Below are positions 16,709 to 24,965 of a stretch of 38,002 nt of DNA, in pieces. A model generated the notes under the pieces. It made no database searches. It worked only from the letters and a program-made list of their open reading frames with translations, and had not been told where the DNA came from. This stretch comes from Pseudomonas fontis (GTDB taxonomy: Bacteria > Pseudomonadota > Gammaproteobacteria > Pseudomonadales > Pseudomonadaceae): contig NZ_JAMDGY010000092.1 of the NCBI RefSeq assembly GCF_028656955.1, positions 1 to 38,002 on the forward strand, in the 5' to 3' direction. The translations under genes and the position numbers were made by a program. How positions within the stretch are numbered: position 1 is the stretch's first letter; each line of letters opens with the position of its first letter.

Positions 16709-17320
16709 TTACAAATACTTCACTTCAAACACCAGGGTTTGATCTGCCGTAATGTCACCTTTGGAGAAATCCGGCCGGTCCAAGCCCCCGACATTCAACT
16801 CCATCTCAACACTTGCATTCTTGACGGCCACCGGAAGTACCGAGCCGACTGCAGCAAAGGTTGATTTCCATGAGGGGTCCGCCGCGATAGTCGTAGATTT
16901 CAACCACGTACCATCTGCCCCGGATGCAATCAGCCGGCCGGCATAACCGTCATAGGTTACCGCCCTGGCGCTCACCCCCATGTTTGAAAGTGTGGTATTC
17001 CCTTGCGCCCACCCGCCCAGGTACTGAACGCCCGGTTCGACCTTGACCGGCATCGTGCCCTTTACATCGACACTGACAAAGGTCTTGGCGCTGCAGGCAA
17101 TATTTAATGTTCCAGCGGAAATCGCCGTGAGATCCGGAATTCTGCCATTGTCATCAGGCTCGATATTCCCCAGATCAAGGGATGCCATCGTTGTTGAAAT
17201 ATCACAGGCCGGCGGCAAGATCCTGCCGGTGATCTGCAGTGTCGCCGTGGTAGCCGCGAAGGCACTACTGGCGCCACCCGCAGCGACCACTGCGAAGATA
17301 AACTTATTCATAAAGCGCAT
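16709..17320 (-). CDS. DUF1120-like fimbrial pilin subunit 2
   Basis: A pilin of about 203 residues, closest to subunit 3. Signal peptide (NKFIFAVVAAGGASSAFA), then TATLQITGRILPPACDIS, IACSAKTFVSVDVKGTMP and the C-terminal LVFEVKYL. The frame is open upstream to 17410, but the extension overlaps subunit 1. GGAG at 17330-17333 (minus strand) fits the ATG at 17320; an ATG at 17326 is equally in frame. It is probably a major or minor shaft subunit; which of the three is the major pilin cannot be decided from sequence. Confidence 0.87.
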   Translation of the reverse strand: MRFMNKFIFAVVAAGGASSAFAATTATLQITGRILPPACDISTTMASLDLGNIEPDDNGRIPDLTAISAGTLNIACSAKTFVSVDVKGTMPVKVEPGVQYLGGWAQGNTTLSNMGVSARAVTYDGYAGRLIASGADGTWLKSTTIAADPSWKSTFAAVGSVLPVAVKNASVEMELNVGGLDRPDFSKGDITADQTLVFEVKYL

Positions 17321-17345
17321 ATTCATACTCTCCAACGCGCGGGCA

Positions 17346-17969
17346 TTACATATATTCGATCTCGAATGCCAGGGTCTGGTCCAACTTGATTTCCCCTTTC
17401 GAGAAGTCAACCTTCTGATTTATCCGACCCAGGTTGATATGCATATCGATAACCGCATTCTTGAAAGCGGTCGGAGCGACCGACGTAGCCGTCGACGTTT
17501 TCACGAAGGTGTTCTTCAAGTAGGGCATCGGCTGGAGGTATGAAACACCGTCCACCCGACTGTCCTTCCAGTTGGCGTCCTGACTGGAGTACGCCATAAA
17601 ACCGGGTTCACCATCGAGCATCAGTACACCGCCGACATCGAGCGCACTGACACCACTACCATTTTGACTCCAGCCAGTAAGGGCTGCCGCTTGCACGGGT
17701 GCAGTACTGGACATCAGGAGTTTTACACCCATGGGCGCAGCACAGGAAATGCTGAGTTCCGTGAGTGGAATACCAGAGGCCTCCGGATAATGCCCTTCGG
17801 AGTGTGGCGTATGATGCCCTACATCAACTTCCACATTGGAAATCGACAAATGACATGCGCTGGGTGCAATTTTCCCAGTCACTTGTAATGCGGCACTACC
17901 TGCGGCAAATGCACTGCCCGCAGAACACAGGAAAACGGGAACAAACAATACGCGACTCGTACGCCTCAT
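17346..17969 (-). CDS. DUF1120-like fimbrial pilin subunit 1 (first gene of the operon)
   Basis: A 207-residue secreted pilin. Signal peptide (RVLFVPVFLCSAGSAFAAG), then SAALQVTGKIAPSACHLSIS, LSISCAAPMGVKLLM with the paired Cys, and the C-terminal LAFEIEYM. The start at 17969 follows GGAGAG with about 6 bases of spacing; an upstream ATG at 17996 lacks a ribosome site. It is more divergent than subunits 2 and 3. Being first in the operon it should be the most strongly transcribed. The 204 bases up to the carbonic anhydrase gene must hold the operon promoter, but no convincing -35/-10 pair stands out. Confidence 0.87.
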   Translation of the reverse strand: MRRTSRVLFVPVFLCSAGSAFAAGSAALQVTGKIAPSACHLSISNVEVDVGHHTPHSEGHYPEASGIPLTELSISCAAPMGVKLLMSSTAPVQAAALTGWSQNGSGVSALDVGGVLMLDGEPGFMAYSSQDANWKDSRVDGVSYLQPMPYLKNTFVKTSTATSVAPTAFKNAVIDMHINLGRINQKVDFSKGEIKLDQTLAFEIEYM

Positions 17970-18173
17970 CAAGTTCTCTCCGATTGATATCAACACACAT
18001 TACGTGCTGCGCCTATTACTCTATCGGAGGACAACCAGCGGCCCAAGCAGAAGTCCCTCTTATCCAGTTGAAGCATTTCTGAAATAGTTGCAGACTGTTC
18101 TCGGCCATCCTGCAGACAAATCTTCATTATTGTCCATGTTGCACATGGCCTGTGCCCGGCAACTTGATACCCC

Positions 18174-18932
18174 TCAGCCGGTTAAACCGAGCAGTTCAAC
18201 CCGGCCTGTCGCCAGGCGATAAACACCCCCAACGATCTTCAGCTTTGCAGTTTTTTCGGCATGTTCAATAATTGCCGACTGCTCACGCAGATGGCTCATG
18301 CCATCACGGACGTTCTGCACGATTGCTGCATCCAGCAAGTTCACTGCGCTGCCTTTGACCTTGTTCACCGCTGGCAACATCGCCGCTGCGAGTGACTGGA
18401 TTTTCCCAGGGAAAACCGCGCCCTTGGTGGCAATGTCCACTGCTGCACCGACCGCCCCGCATTTGTCGTGACCCAGCACAAGGATCATCGGCACTTTCAA
18501 CACCGCGACCGCATACTCCAAACTGCCCAGCATGTCATCGTTGACCAGATTACCCGCGACCCGCGCGACAAACAGGTCACCGCGTGCCGTGTCGAATGCA
18601 TACTCTGGCGCAACACGCGAATCGGCACAGCTGAGCACGGCGGCGTAGGGGTTCTGCCCGTCAATGAGTTGCTCTTGCTCACTCGCAAAGTCATGACGAC
18701 GCATCACCCCCGATGCATACCTTGCATTACCTTCCATCAAGCGCTTCAGTGCTTGATCAGGTGACAATATGTTCTCTGGCTTGGGCGGTACTTTTACTTC
18801 GGCGCCGACCGCAAGGTTGCTAGTCAACATACCGCCAACCGCTAAAGCAGCCGCAGCCACGCCTGTCCCACACATGAACATTCGACGACTAAGCGGCACG
18901 ACCTCAGTCACTTCAGTTTTCAGCTCACACAT
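18174..18932 (-). CDS. Beta-class carbonic anhydrase with Tat signal peptide
   Basis: A 252-residue enzyme that interconverts CO2 and bicarbonate. The zinc ligands and catalytic pair of the beta class are present: SCADSRVAPE (C102, D104, R106) and LGHDKCGA (H155, C158). The N-terminus carries a twin-arginine motif, LSRRMFM (R16, R17), followed by a hydrophobic stretch, so it should be folded in the cytoplasm and exported to the periplasm. ATG at 18932 is chosen because GGAG lies 8 bases before it; a longer frame to 18971 has no ribosome site. It stands alone between the fimbrial and RND operons. Confidence 0.95.
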   Translation of the reverse strand: MCELKTEVTEVVPLSRRMFMCGTGVAAAALAVGGMLTSNLAVGAEVKVPPKPENILSPDQALKRLMEGNARYASGVMRRHDFASEQEQLIDGQNPYAAVLSCADSRVAPEYAFDTARGDLFVARVAGNLVNDDMLGSLEYAVAVLKVPMILVLGHDKCGAVGAAVDIATKGAVFPGKIQSLAAAMLPAVNKVKGSAVNLLDAAIVQNVRDGMSHLREQSAIIEHAEKTAKLKIVGGVYRLATGRVELLGLTG

Positions 18933-19190
18933 ATAATGCGCTCCAACACGTAGTGCCTCAGCGCGTAGCATTTAAATTGCGCGCCAAGGACTGAGTACAC
19001 GAGTGATTATCAAGAGAGTGGACTAACTCCAATACAGAGCAACGCCATGTGTGCATGTACAACACAGCTGCGGCACCACTTCTACCATCTTAGCGAGGGG
19101 CACCCATTTAACTAAGCAGCGAAAGATGATTATTGATGCAGGATTTTCTGCATCTGGATGCAGGCTTATCCGGTATTTGCGCAGTGCCCG

Positions 19191-19224
19191 AAAACGACAA
19201 CGGGCCGCCCAGGCGACCCGTTGT
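19191..19224 (-). terminator. Intrinsic terminator of the YCF48-RND operon
   Basis: The arms acaacgggccgcc (19197-19209) and ggcgacccgttgt (19212-19224) pair at 12 of 13 positions. On the minus strand the hairpin is followed by CGTTTTCG. It lies 14 bases past the RND stop, the expected place for a terminator. Confidence 0.75.
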
Positions 19225-19238
19225 TGAAACCACCTCAT

Positions 19239-21596
19239 TTACCCGCGGGATTTGCGCCCCGCCAGCAACGAGGCAATCGCCGGCAACAACACCAGGGCCC
19301 CGACCATGTTCCAGAGGAACAACAGCACCAGCAACAGCCCCATGTCCGCCTGGAACTTGAGCGCCGAGAAGGTCCAGGTGGCGACGCCAAGCGCCAGCGT
19401 CACACCGGTAAAGGCCACCGACGTCCCGGTAGTTTTCAGCGCTTCGAAATACGCCGCGCGGTAACTCAGCCCCTGATGCAGGAAGCCTTCCATGCGGCTG
19501 TACAGGTAGATGCCGTAGTCCACGCCAATGCCCACCCCCAGGGCAATCACCGGCAGGGTGGCAATCTTCACCCCCAGCCCCATCTGCGCCATCACCGCCT
19601 CGCACAGCACCGTCGACAAATACAACGGCGCCATCAGCGCGAAGGTCACCTTGAGCGACTTGAACTCCCACAGCACCACCAGCGAAATCACCACGAACAC
19701 CAGCACCAGCATGAGCTTCTCGGAGGTCTCGATGACCCTGTTGGTCGCCGCCTCGATCCCGGCGTTGCCTGCGGCCTGGAGAATGCGAAAATCGCCCGTG
19801 TCATGCTCACGGGTGAAGCGTTCCACCGCCTCGGCCACCCGGGTCAAGGTCTCGGCCTTGTGGTCGCGCAGGTACAGGCTGATCGGCGCGACACTGCAAT
19901 CAGGGTCGACCAGCTCTGACGGCGCCCCCGTGCGTGCGTTGTTCATCACGTACTGGTCACGGGAAAACTCGGCCCACTTCGGGTTGCCTTCGTTGCGCGC
20001 CAGAATGCCAAAGCGCATGGTCCGGTACAGCGAGCTGACCGACTCGACGCCATCCACCTGCAGCAAGCTGCGCTCCAGCTGGTTGGCCAGGTCCGCTGCG
20101 GCAAAGCGCGAACACTGCTCCTTCGGCGTGCTGAACATCACCACGTAAAGGTCGGTGCTGGTGGTGTAGTGCTTGAGCAGGTAGGCGTTGTCCTGGTTGT
20201 AGCGCGCCTGCGGGCGGAACTCCGGCGCGCCGGCATCGAGGTCACCGATCTTCAGGTCCTGCCGGGCGTGATAACCGAGGCCCAGCAGTACCAGGCTCGC
20301 CAGCACCAGCACAACGGCAATGCGTGGCTCGACCACCGCGCTCAGGCGGCGGAAAACCGGCCACGAGGAATGTGCCCGCTGCTGCTCCTGAAGCATGCCG
20401 CGCGGGCTGACGCCGACGTACGACATCAATACCGGCAGCAGGAACATCTTGGTGAAGATCGCCACGAATACGCCAATGCTCGCTGTGATCGCCAATTGCC
20501 GGATAACTCCGATGTCGATAACCAGCAGGGCAATGAAGCCCACCGCATCCGCGAGCAAGGCCGTGGTGCCGGGGATGAACAGTGCGCGGAAAGTGCGCCG
20601 CGAGGCTTCCAGCGCGGTGTAGCCCTGCCCCCGCTCGCTCATCATCAGGTTGATGTTCTGCACCGCATGGCTGATGCCGATGGCAAAAATCAGGAACGGC
20701 ACCAGGATCGAATACGGGTCCAGGCCAAAGCCGAGCAGGCTGAGCAAACCCAGCTGCGCAACCACGGTCAGCAGGCAGGTCAGCACGGTGACCGCCGTAC
20801 TGCGCCAACAGCGGCAGTACAGATACAGCAGCACGCTGATCAGCACTACGGTGATGGCAAAGAATGTCGCGATGTCCGTCGCTGCCGCCAGCAGGTCGCC
20901 AATGATCTGGGCAAAGCCGACCACGCGGATCTGCACGCCCTGGGCAGCGAAGTGCTCGCGCACCTGCTTCTCCAGGGTCTGGGTGAAGGCGCCGTAGTCC
21001 AGTGGCTGGCCGGTTTGCGGATCGTTCTCCAGCAACGGCACGCGAATGATCGCCGAGCGCAAATCGTTGGCGACAAAGCTGCCGAGCAGGTTGGCGCGCA
21101 GAATGTTCTGCCGTACCTGGGCCAGCGAAGCGTCACTGCCGTCATAGCCATCCGGGATCACCCGGCCGGAGCGCACACCTTCGGTGGTCACTTCGCTCCA
21201 CACGGCGTTGGGCGTCCACAGCGACTTCAGGTTGCCGCGGTCGACACCAGGAATGTAGAAGACCCGGTCGTTGACCTCGCGCAGGGTCTCCATGAACTCG
21301 CGGCTGAAGATCTCGCCCTTGGGGTTTTCCACCACTACCCGCACGACATTGCTCTGCGGGCGCAGCACATCCTCGAACTTCAGGTAGTTCTGGATGAACG
21401 GGTGGCTGGTGGGGATCATCCGCGAAAAGCTGGCATCCGGGCGCAGGTCGAGGGCCTTGTAGCACAGCAGCAGCGAGACGATCAGAAACAGCAGCAACAC
21501 CGCCGGGCGGTTGCGGAACAAGGCGCGCTCGGTAAAGCCGACCAGGCGCTGCACGACGCCGACCGGCTGCGGTTGCAGGTTGTTGTGCGCATTCAT
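19239..21596 (-). CDS. RND superfamily exporter (MMPL/HpnN-like)
   Basis: A 785-residue inner-membrane transporter. It has the twofold RND layout: a first transmembrane helix near 32-50 (LLLFLIVSLLLCYKAL), a large periplasmic loop, a helix bundle with AISVLLYLY-like segments and IFAIGISHAVQNINL, then a second half starting near IAVVLVLASLVLLGLG and including IALGVGIGVDYGIYLYSRM. The length fits MMPL-type lipid or hydrophobe exporters rather than tripartite drug pumps (about 1040 aa). It overlaps the YCF48 gene by 4 bases (ATGA), so the two are coupled. This set recurs with DUF1302 and DUF1329 in Pseudomonas, and transport of a lipid-like or aromatic compound across the envelope is the usual proposal. 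The substrate is unknown. Confidence 0.92.
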   Translation of the reverse strand: MNAHNNLQPQPVGVVQRLVGFTERALFRNRPAVLLLFLIVSLLLCYKALDLRPDASFSRMIPTSHPFIQNYLKFEDVLRPQSNVVRVVVENPKGEIFSREFMETLREVNDRVFYIPGVDRGNLKSLWTPNAVWSEVTTEGVRSGRVIPDGYDGSDASLAQVRQNILRANLLGSFVANDLRSAIIRVPLLENDPQTGQPLDYGAFTQTLEKQVREHFAAQGVQIRVVGFAQIIGDLLAAATDIATFFAITVVLISVLLYLYCRCWRSTAVTVLTCLLTVVAQLGLLSLLGFGLDPYSILVPFLIFAIGISHAVQNINLMMSERGQGYTALEASRRTFRALFIPGTTALLADAVGFIALLVIDIGVIRQLAITASIGVFVAIFTKMFLLPVLMSYVGVSPRGMLQEQQRAHSSWPVFRRLSAVVEPRIAVVLVLASLVLLGLGYHARQDLKIGDLDAGAPEFRPQARYNQDNAYLLKHYTTSTDLYVVMFSTPKEQCSRFAAADLANQLERSLLQVDGVESVSSLYRTMRFGILARNEGNPKWAEFSRDQYVMNNARTGAPSELVDPDCSVAPISLYLRDHKAETLTRVAEAVERFTREHDTGDFRILQAAGNAGIEAATNRVIETSEKLMLVLVFVVISLVVLWEFKSLKVTFALMAPLYLSTVLCEAVMAQMGLGVKIATLPVIALGVGIGVDYGIYLYSRMEGFLHQGLSYRAAYFEALKTTGTSVAFTGVTLALGVATWTFSALKFQADMGLLLVLLFLWNMVGALVLLPAIASLLAGRKSRG

Positions 21597-22741
21597 TGCA
21601 GGCTCTCCTTCAGTTCAGCCAACGGCAGTTGCTGTACGCCGCTGCCACCGACCAGCGTCAACTGCCCGCCTGGGGCGCTGGCCACGCCCATCCACGGCGC
21701 CTTGCTGACGCCCCACCATTGACCGAAGTGCTGCAAGTCTTCGCTGTACAGCAGCAGCCCGCCCTGACCACTGAGCAGCACCCCGCCGTCGGCCAGTTGC
21801 GTGGCCCCGAACAGGCTGGCCTTGACCGGCAAGGCAATGGCCTGCCAGTGCTGGCCCTGATCGCTGCTGCTGAACAACGCACCGCCAAAACCCATGGCCA
21901 GCAGGCGTCCATCGCGCAGCACCTGCAAGCGATACAGCGACGCCTGGGTCAACTGTTGCGCCGGCTGCCACTGGCCCGCGACCTGGCGATACAATCGACC
22001 GCCCTCGCCCGCCACCAGCAGGGTGCCGTCAGCCAGCCCGACCAGGCTGTTGAGGTGCAGGCGGTCGGTGTTGTCGAGCCCGGCGAGGTACTGCCAACGG
22101 GCGCCACCGTCGGTGGTGTGCAGGATCATCCCGTAGGCGCCGACCACCCAGCCCTCTTGCGGGCTGCGGAACCAGACGCCCAGCAAGGGCCGCGAAGGCC
22201 CGGCTGCGGCGCCGGCCTTGGCGTCGTCCAGTTCGAACAGGGCGTTGTCCAGCGCGGTGGCCAATGCACTGTCTGACGGCGCTTCATCGCTCGCAGCTTG
22301 CAGCCGCGCCACCGTGGCCTTGGCCTTGGCCTTGGCCTTGGCCGATGCCAGCATCAGTGCATTGATGGTGTTGCCGTCAAGTTGCCGCACCCAGTGCTGG
22401 CCGCCGTCGCTGCTGTGCAGCACCACGCCATCGTGCCCCACGGCCCAGCCATTGCGCGTATCGACAAAGTGCACGGCGGTCAGCAGCAGGTCCACCGGCA
22501 CGGCGGCCTGTTGCGTGTGCCCATCGGGGCTGCGCAACAAAATGCGGCCGCTCTCACCAACCATCACCAGCTGTTCATCCAGGCGCTGGATATCGGTGAG
22601 CAACATCGGCTCGGTGGTGTCGGCAGGACTGGCGGGGCGCTGCAGGCGGTCGAGCAACGGCGCGGCCTGCAGCGCAACGGCCAGCACACTGCTGCCAAGG
22701 CCCGCCAGCAGGCGGCCAGTAAAACGAGAAGGCGCTTTCAT
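21593..22741 (-). CDS. YCF48/BNR-repeat beta-propeller protein, exported
   Basis: A protein of about 382 residues with a signal peptide (RLLAGLGSSVLAVALQA) and repeated propeller motifs: LRSPDGHT, LHSSDGGQHWVRQL, LHTTDGGARWQYLAG, FSSSDQGQHWQA. These are the Asp-box blades of YCF48/HCF136-like and sialidase-fold proteins, which act as assembly or scaffold factors. Start at 22741 gives the signal peptide directly; the frame is open further upstream without a ribosome site, and a GTG at 22756 is an alternative. An in-frame hexanucleotide repeat at 22315-22344 encodes a KA run. It is coupled to the RND gene and diverges from the DUF1302 gene. Confidence 0.88.
   Translation of the reverse strand: MKAPSRFTGRLLAGLGSSVLAVALQAAPLLDRLQRPASPADTTEPMLLTDIQRLDEQLVMVGESGRILLRSPDGHTQQAAVPVDLLLTAVHFVDTRNGWAVGHDGVVLHSSDGGQHWVRQLDGNTINALMLASAKAKAKAKATVARLQAASDEAPSDSALATALDNALFELDDAKAGAAAGPSRPLLGVWFRSPQEGWVVGAYGMILHTTDGGARWQYLAGLDNTDRLHLNSLVGLADGTLLVAGEGGRLYRQVAGQWQPAQQLTQASLYRLQVLRDGRLLAMGFGGALFSSSDQGQHWQAIALPVKASLFGATQLADGGVLLSGQGGLLLYSEDLQHFGQWWGVSKAPWMGVASAPGGQLTLVGGSGVQQLPLAELKESLQ
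22315..22344. repeat. Hexanucleotide microsatellite inside the YCF48 gene
   Basis: The unit tggcct is repeated four times in a row and followed by tggccg. On the coding strand it gives alternating Lys-Ala codons (AKAKAKAKAT). Because the unit is six bases, slippage would change the number of KA pairs without shifting the frame. Confidence 0.85.
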
Positions 22742-23063
22742 CGAGGAAGTACTCACAACGAATCGGGGACGGGGCAAGGTCGGGGCCGGTAGAAGACGGC
22801 ACCCGCCTGACGCCACACGCAGGCAGTGTCGGCCCCGAAGCGCGCCGCTTTCTGCGTATTTCACGCCAGCGACTTGATAAATAGCGCCAGCCCGGCTTGG
22901 CGGGATTTAGCAAGTTCGTGGCATGAATTGCGTTTAATTGCCCGTTGCGCCTCCCCCACCATTGCTCCCCAGGCAGATCCTCGTGGCGCCACCGCCGCCC
23001 TTGGCTCCTGCTCACCCGCTGCATCCCGACGCGCCCCGATAACAATAATCAGGAGGGCCTTGC
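22742..23063. other. Divergent intergenic region between YCF48 and DUF1302 genes
   Basis: About 320 bases between two start codons pointing apart, so promoters for both units must lie here. The DUF1302 side ends with a strong ribosome site (caggaggg, 23051-23058). A TGGCATGAATTGC at 22919-22931 resembles a sigma-54 site but has the wrong spacing. No clear operator palindrome was found. Confidence 0.4.
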
Positions 23064-24953
23064 ATGACCCCACTCAACGGCTATTTCACTCGACGTCGCA
23101 CCCGCCTGGCTTGCACAGCCCTGGCGCTTACACCGCTGGCCCTCGCGGTCTCCCTGCAAGCACAGGCGGGGGAATTCCAGTGGGGCGAAATCAGCGGCCG
23201 CGCCAATGGCAGCGTGAGCCTCGGCGCGATCTGGAGCGCCGAGAAACCCGACGCCAACTACATCTTCCAGGGCAACGCCAACAGCATCGGCCATGGCAAA
23301 CCCGGTGAGTTCAACGCGGCCGGCGCACGCAACCTGGATGACAGTCGGCTGAACTTCCACAAGCGCAACGTGGTGTCCTCCCCAGTCACCCTGCTCGGCG
23401 AGATGGAACTCAAGTGGCAGAACTACGGTGCCTTCCTGCGTGGCAAGGCCTGGTACGACTACACGCTGAGCAACCGCGAAGTCGATTTCGGCCACTCCTC
23501 CAATGGCTACCAGCCCGACAGCAAGCTGGACGACAGCCACTTCGACGAGCTGGCCAAGTTCCAGGGCATCGCCCTGCTCGACGCCTATGTCTACGGCGAC
23601 TTCGACATCGCCGATCACCCGTTCAATGCGCGGCTCGGCAACCAGGTGGTGAACTGGGGCGAAGGGCTGTTCCTGCAAAACGGCATCAATGCGGTCAACC
23701 CGGTGGATGTCGCCGCCCTGCGCCGGCCCGGCTCACAGCTCAAGGAGGCGCTGCTGCCGGTGCCGATGCTCTACGGCAACCTCGGCCTGACCGACAACCT
23801 GAGCCTGGAAGCCTTCTACCAGTTGCAATGGCGCAAGAGCGTGCTTGAAGGGTGCGGCACCTATTTTTCGGCCAACGACTTCATCACCGATGGCTGCTAT
23901 GGCGTGCCGCGCCTGAGCGCGGCCGTCGACCCGAATGACCCCTACGGCTACGCCAACGGGCAGATCATCGAGCGCGCCAGTGATGACGACCCGCGCAACA
24001 GCGGGCAGTTCGGCATGGCCCTGCGCTACTTTGCCGACACCATCGGCACCGAGTTCGGCGCCTACGCCATGAACATCCATTCGCGCTCACCCTACGCCAG
24101 CGTCATCACCGACACCCGCCCAGGCGGCGGTGCCGGCTGGCTGCCGAACCAGCAGGCCAGCAACGGTCGCTACTTTGTCGACTTCCCCGAAGACATCCGC
24201 ATCTATGGCCTGAGTTTCTCCAGCAACATCTGGGGCACGTCGGTATTCGGCGAGTACAGCTTTCGCCCCAACCAGCCAGTGCAGTTGACCACCGGTGACC
24301 TGATCCCGGCCTTTGGTTCCCCACAGAGCCCGGGGCAGATTGCCGGTGCCATCGGCGAGAACATGACACTGGGGCAGGACGCGCTCAATGCGCCGCCCGG
24401 CTCGGTGTACAACGGCTATGACCGCCTGAAGATCTCGCAACTTTCCCTGGGGTTCATCAAGAGCCTGCCGCAGGTGCTCGGCGCCGACAGCCTCAACCTG
24501 ATAGGCGAGGTCGGCATGAAGTACGTGCACGACCTGCCCAGCCTCGATCAGCGTCGCTACCTCAAGACCGAGATCTACGGCACTGACTTCGCCAACAACA
24601 GCGCCGCCGGCTGCGCGCTTGGCACCCCGATCGACAAGTACAAGAAGCTGGCCTGCTCGGCGGACGGCTACGCCAGCCAGTTCGCCTGGGGTTATCGGCT
24701 GCGTGGGCAGCTCAACTATCCAGGGCTGCTGGCCGGCATCAACGTCTCGCCCTTCCTGGCGTTCGGCCAGGACGTCAAGGGCTGGTCGTATGACGGCAAC
24801 TTCGTCGAGGGCCGCCTGCTCGGCTCGCTCGGCGTGCGCACCGAATACCTGCAGAACTACTCCGCCGAATTGTCCTGGTCGAAAAGCGGCAACACGCCCT
24901 TCGCCCCGACCGACAAGGACTTTATCGCCCTCAGCCTGCGCGCAGGCTTCTGA
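23064..24953 (+). CDS. DUF1302 family outer-membrane protein
   Basis: A 629-residue exported protein. The signal peptide (LACTALALTPLALAVSLQAQA) is followed by GEFQWGEISGRANGSVSLGA and many aromatic, amphipathic strands, which suggests an outer-membrane beta-barrel. Family-typical blocks are GNQVVNWGEGLFLQNGIN, VDVAALRRPGSQLKEALLP and LEAFYQLQWRKSVLEGCGTY. The C-terminal LSLRAGF ends in Phe, as barrel proteins often do. AGGAGG precedes the start. DUF1302 genes are nearly always followed by DUF1329, as here. Uptake or export of a hydrophobic compound with the RND and YCF48 partners is the usual hypothesis; the ligand is not known. Confidence 0.92.
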   Translation: MTPLNGYFTRRRTRLACTALALTPLALAVSLQAQAGEFQWGEISGRANGSVSLGAIWSAEKPDANYIFQGNANSIGHGKPGEFNAAGARNLDDSRLNFHKRNVVSSPVTLLGEMELKWQNYGAFLRGKAWYDYTLSNREVDFGHSSNGYQPDSKLDDSHFDELAKFQGIALLDAYVYGDFDIADHPFNARLGNQVVNWGEGLFLQNGINAVNPVDVAALRRPGSQLKEALLPVPMLYGNLGLTDNLSLEAFYQLQWRKSVLEGCGTYFSANDFITDGCYGVPRLSAAVDPNDPYGYANGQIIERASDDDPRNSGQFGMALRYFADTIGTEFGAYAMNIHSRSPYASVITDTRPGGGAGWLPNQQASNGRYFVDFPEDIRIYGLSFSSNIWGTSVFGEYSFRPNQPVQLTTGDLIPAFGSPQSPGQIAGAIGENMTLGQDALNAPPGSVYNGYDRLKISQLSLGFIKSLPQVLGADSLNLIGEVGMKYVHDLPSLDQRRYLKTEIYGTDFANNSAAGCALGTPIDKYKKLACSADGYASQFAWGYRLRGQLNYPGLLAGINVSPFLAFGQDVKGWSYDGNFVEGRLLGSLGVRTEYLQNYSAELSWSKSGNTPFAPTDKDFIALSLRAGF

Positions 24954-24965
24954 TCCGAGGTAACC

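Noticed and set aside
20169..21722. 517-codon open frame antisense to the RND exporter
   Set aside because: Gln/Arg/His-rich composition and full overlap with a clear transporter gene indicate a shadow frame.
22919..22931. Sigma-54-like site TGGCATGAATTGC upstream of the DUF1302 gene
   Set aside because: The GG-to-GC spacing is two bases too short for a functional -24/-12 promoter.
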